Shown here one piece after another: positions 4,744 through 6,049 of a stretch of DNA of 6,049 bases. How positions within the stretch are numbered: position 1 is the first letter of the stretch; every line of letters begins with the position of its first letter. A program made the translations under genes and the position numbers. Origin of the DNA: Actinomycetes bacterium (GTDB taxonomy: Bacteria > Actinomycetota > Thermoleophilia > RBG-16-64-13). The notes under the pieces are model-generated. The model made no database searches, was not told the origin of the DNA, and worked only from the letters and a program-made list of their open reading frames with translations. The stretch is taken from NCBI GenBank assembly GCA_021815245.1, contig JAKAHF010000167.1, positions 1-6,049 of the forward strand, written 5' to 3'.

Positions 4744-4815
4744 GCCTAACAGTGTTTATCCAGTCTGGCCAACTCAACCGTCGCAGCACTAAAGTGTCTG
4801 CATAACAACGAACCT
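4744..4815 (-). other. attI: Probable attI site, on the 3' side of intI
   Basis: On the minus strand the segment ends in the core GTTAGGC (4750-4744), preceded by GGATAAACACT, reminiscent of the AAACAAAGTTAGGC end of attI1. A second core-like GTTATGC (4806-4800) lies 56 bp upstream in direct, not inverted, orientation. The segment cannot fold into an attC-like hairpin, which distinguishes attI from attC. The first cassette begins at the TT of the GTTAGGC core. The extent of the site upstream is a guess based on attI1 length (about 65 bp). Confidence 0.65.
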
Positions 4816-4865
4816 GAATCTCAAGGCAGCCCCCCGATGCGGCTTGCCGACGGCATTTGCGGCAG

Positions 4866-4885
4866 CGACGCCCCCCGCAGCGTCG
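4866..4885 (-). other. GC-rich hairpin between intI and attI
   Basis: Arms CGACGC and GCGTCG with an 8-base loop lie 26 bp beyond the intI stop. No T-run follows in the direction of intI transcription, so a Rho-independent terminator is not supported. It may only slow transcription from intI into the cassettes or have no role. Confidence 0.25.
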
Positions 4886-4911
4886 TAGTTATCCAGACTC
4901 TATATGCAGCC

Positions 4912-5886
4912 CTACAGCGAGTCAAGCGGGCTGCGCACTCCGAGGCCGCCCCGGTTCAGAACGTGGGTGTAGATCATGGTCGTGCGGACGTCCTTGTGGC
5001 CTAGGAGTTCCTGGATGGTGCGAATGTCGTAGCCTGCCTCCAGCAGGTGGGTGGCGAAGGAGTGTCTGAAGGTGTGGCAGCCCACGTGCTTGACGACGCC
5101 CGCCCGCAGGACCGCGTCCTTCACGGCTCGCTGCACCAGGGTCTCGTGCACGTGATGACGGCCCTCGTCACCCGTCTTGGGGTTCTTCCAGCGGCTCGCC
5201 TGAGGGAACACCCACTGCCAGCGCCATTCGGCCGGCGCGTTTGGGTATTTGCGGTCGAGGGCGGCTGGCATGACGACCCGACCCCAACCGTCAGCAAGGT
5301 CGGCGTCGTGGGTGGTCTTCACTAGCCGCAATTGCTCGCGCAGCGGCGCCTGGAGTGATGCGGGCAGCATGGTCACTCGGCCCTTGCCGCCCTTGCCGTC
5401 GTGCACGGTGATCTCTGACCGAGTGAAGTCGATGTCCTTGACCCGCAGCCTCAGGCACTCCAGCAGTCGCAGCCCGCAGCCATAGAGGATTGAGGCGATC
5501 AGCCACTTGTCGCCCGAGAGTTGGGCAAGGACGTCTCTCACCTCACCGTGGGTCATGACCACCGGCACATTCACGCTGTGCCTAGCGCGTATGACTCCGT
5601 CCAGGTCGACCACTTCGCGACCGAGGACGTGTCGATACAAGAACAGCAGCGCGGCCAAAGCCTGGTTTTGGGTCGACGCGCTCACATTCTCCGCGACTGC
5701 GAGATGAGTGAGGAAGGCATTGATCTCGGGTTCGCCCATCTCGCCCGGATGCCGAATGTCGTGGAAGTAGATGAACCGTCTTACCCACGCGCAATACGCC
5801 TTCTCGGTGCGGAGGCTGTAATGGCGGACGCGCAGAGCGTCACGCATCTGATCGAGGAGTTTCGGTGCACGATCCATCGCGGCCAT
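4912..5886 (-). CDS. intI: Integron integrase (tyrosine recombinase IntI)
   Basis: IntI recombines attC with attI or attC with attC, using folded single-stranded attC hairpins. Numbering from the ATG at 5886 (324 aa): an N-terminal SAM-like core-binding domain ([20 protein letters not shown], about 10-29), box [13 protein letters not shown] with Arg140, and box [22 protein letters not shown] with His271 and Arg274. [15 protein letters not shown] follows with His297 and the nucleophile Tyr306. The IntI-only insert is present near 208-250: [20 protein letters not shown], then [18 protein letters not shown]. The C-terminus [14 protein letters not shown] is typical. All catalytic residues are intact. 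Start choice between ATG 5886, ATG 5877 and TTG 5913 is unclear because none has a good ribosome site. The gene points toward the array, so intI transcripts could read into the cassettes. Confidence 0.96.
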   Translation of the reverse strand: MAAMDRAPKLLDQMRDALRVRHYSLRTEKAYCAWVRRFIYFHDIRHPGEMGEPEINAFLTHLAVAENVSASTQNQALAALLFLYRHVLGREVVDLDGVIRARHSVNVPVVMTHGEVRDVLAQLSGDKWLIASILYGCGLRLLECLRLRVKDIDFTRSEITVHDGKGGKGRVTMLPASLQAPLREQLRLVKTTHDADLADGWGRVVMPAALDRKYPNAPAEWRWQWVFPQASRWKNPKTGDEGRHHVHETLVQRAVKDAVLRAGVVKHVGCHTFRHSFATHLLEAGYDIRTIQELLGHKDVRTTMIYTHVLNRGGLGVRSPLDSL

Positions 5887-5912
5887 GCTTGTGCACGTGA
5901 TGGCGAACGGCA

Positions 5913-5934
5913 ATCATACTTCCGATGGAGTATG
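5913..5934 (-). promoter_or_regulatory. Inverted repeat and -10-like box upstream of intI
   Basis: CATACT (5915-5920) and AGTATG (5929-5934) form a perfect 6-bp inverted repeat around 8 bp. A -10-like TATGAT (minus strand, 5918-5913) overlaps one arm; no good -35 is visible 16-18 bp upstream. The spacing resembles SOS boxes (CTGT-N8-ACAG), but the arm sequence is not a LexA consensus that I know. A repressor site at the intI promoter is a reasonable inference. The rest of 5935-6049 holds nothing I can identify. Confidence 0.4.
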
Positions 5935-6049
5935 TCCGATTTGCCACTCTGGGCCCGCATGTCGCCGTCGCGGCGCAGGTACTGCAGATGTGCACCGCTA
6001 CTTCAGAGGCACGTAGCAGTCGCCCCGCCATTCTAGAGATCCCGACTCG

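Larger units (their letters stand above)
2189..5886 (-). mobile_element. Integron with co-oriented integrase ('reverse' layout) and five or so cassettes
   Basis: The element comprises intI (4912-5886), a probable attI (4744 to about 4815) and a cassette array to about 2189. All genes are on the minus strand. attC polarity is set by the extra base in the left-hand arm when read on the minus strand (for example 2L GGTCCAGC against 2R GCTGACC at 2796-2857), and it agrees with gene direction. Cassettes run away from the 3' end of intI rather than from its 5' end. Using the G/TT crossover in each core, the cassette limits are about 4749-4204, 4203-2802 (one or two cassettes), 2801-2377 and 2376-2195. 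Low cassette number and lack of transposon ends in the window leave open whether this is a chromosomal integron. Confidence 0.85.

Noticed and set aside
4799..4824. TTGAGA and TATGCA (minus strand) as a cassette promoter Pc
   Set aside because: The spacer is 14 bp, too short for a normal sigma-70 promoter; no better pair is visible between intI and attI.
5521..6036. Long plus-strand open frame over the 5' half of intI
   Set aside because: It is antisense to a clear integrase, has no ribosome site, and its product resembles nothing; high-GC coding strands often leave such open frames.

Overview
The window is dominated by an integron. A tyrosine recombinase with the integron-specific insert (intI, minus strand, 4912-5886) is followed on its 3' side by a probable attI site (core GTTAGGC at 4744-4750). 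Beyond that lies a leftward array of gene cassettes (about 4749 to 2189). I can place three good attC sites (4198-4263, 2796-2857, 2371-2431), one degenerate terminal attC (about 2189-2250) and one doubtful attC (3393-3460). The cassette genes and intI are all on the minus strand. In class 1-type integrons intI diverges from the cassettes and attI lies upstream of intI. Here attI lies behind the intI stop codon and integrase and cassettes point the same way. This 'reverse' layout is known from a few lineages (Treponema and some planctomycetes, from memory). GC content is moderately high and no gene fixes the taxon, so the host is best called an unidentified environmental bacterium.

Cassettes in order from attI: (1) a protein with two predicted membrane helices; (2) an unrecognised soluble protein of up to 220 residues; (3) a type II toxin-antitoxin pair with a PF09720-like antitoxin and a RelE/ParE toxin; (4) an orphan HicA-like mRNA interferase with an N-terminal extension; (5) a cassette of about 182 bp that encodes only the C-terminal third of a ParE-like toxin. 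Cassettes 2 and 3 may be one cassette or two, because the attC expected between them is degenerate. Several cassette genes take their stop codon from the attC.

Left of the array, 8 bp from its degenerate last attC, ends an ordinary rightward two-gene operon: a DJ-1/PfpI-family protein (1104-1730) followed by an overlapping MarR-family regulator (1714-2181). Its promoter carries a repeated 16-bp dyad that is probably the MarR operator.

Diverging from it on the minus strand is a YefM-YoeB type toxin-antitoxin pair (848-289) behind an operator of two CGTACG palindromes spaced 12 bp centre to centre. It is followed with overlap or close spacing by a small unrecognised protein (302-108) and the first 29 codons of a probable GNAT acetyltransferase that runs off the window. 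Four toxin genes or remnants of three families (YoeB, ParE twice, HicA) therefore occur within 3.2 kb, which fits the idea that toxin cassettes stabilise integron arrays.
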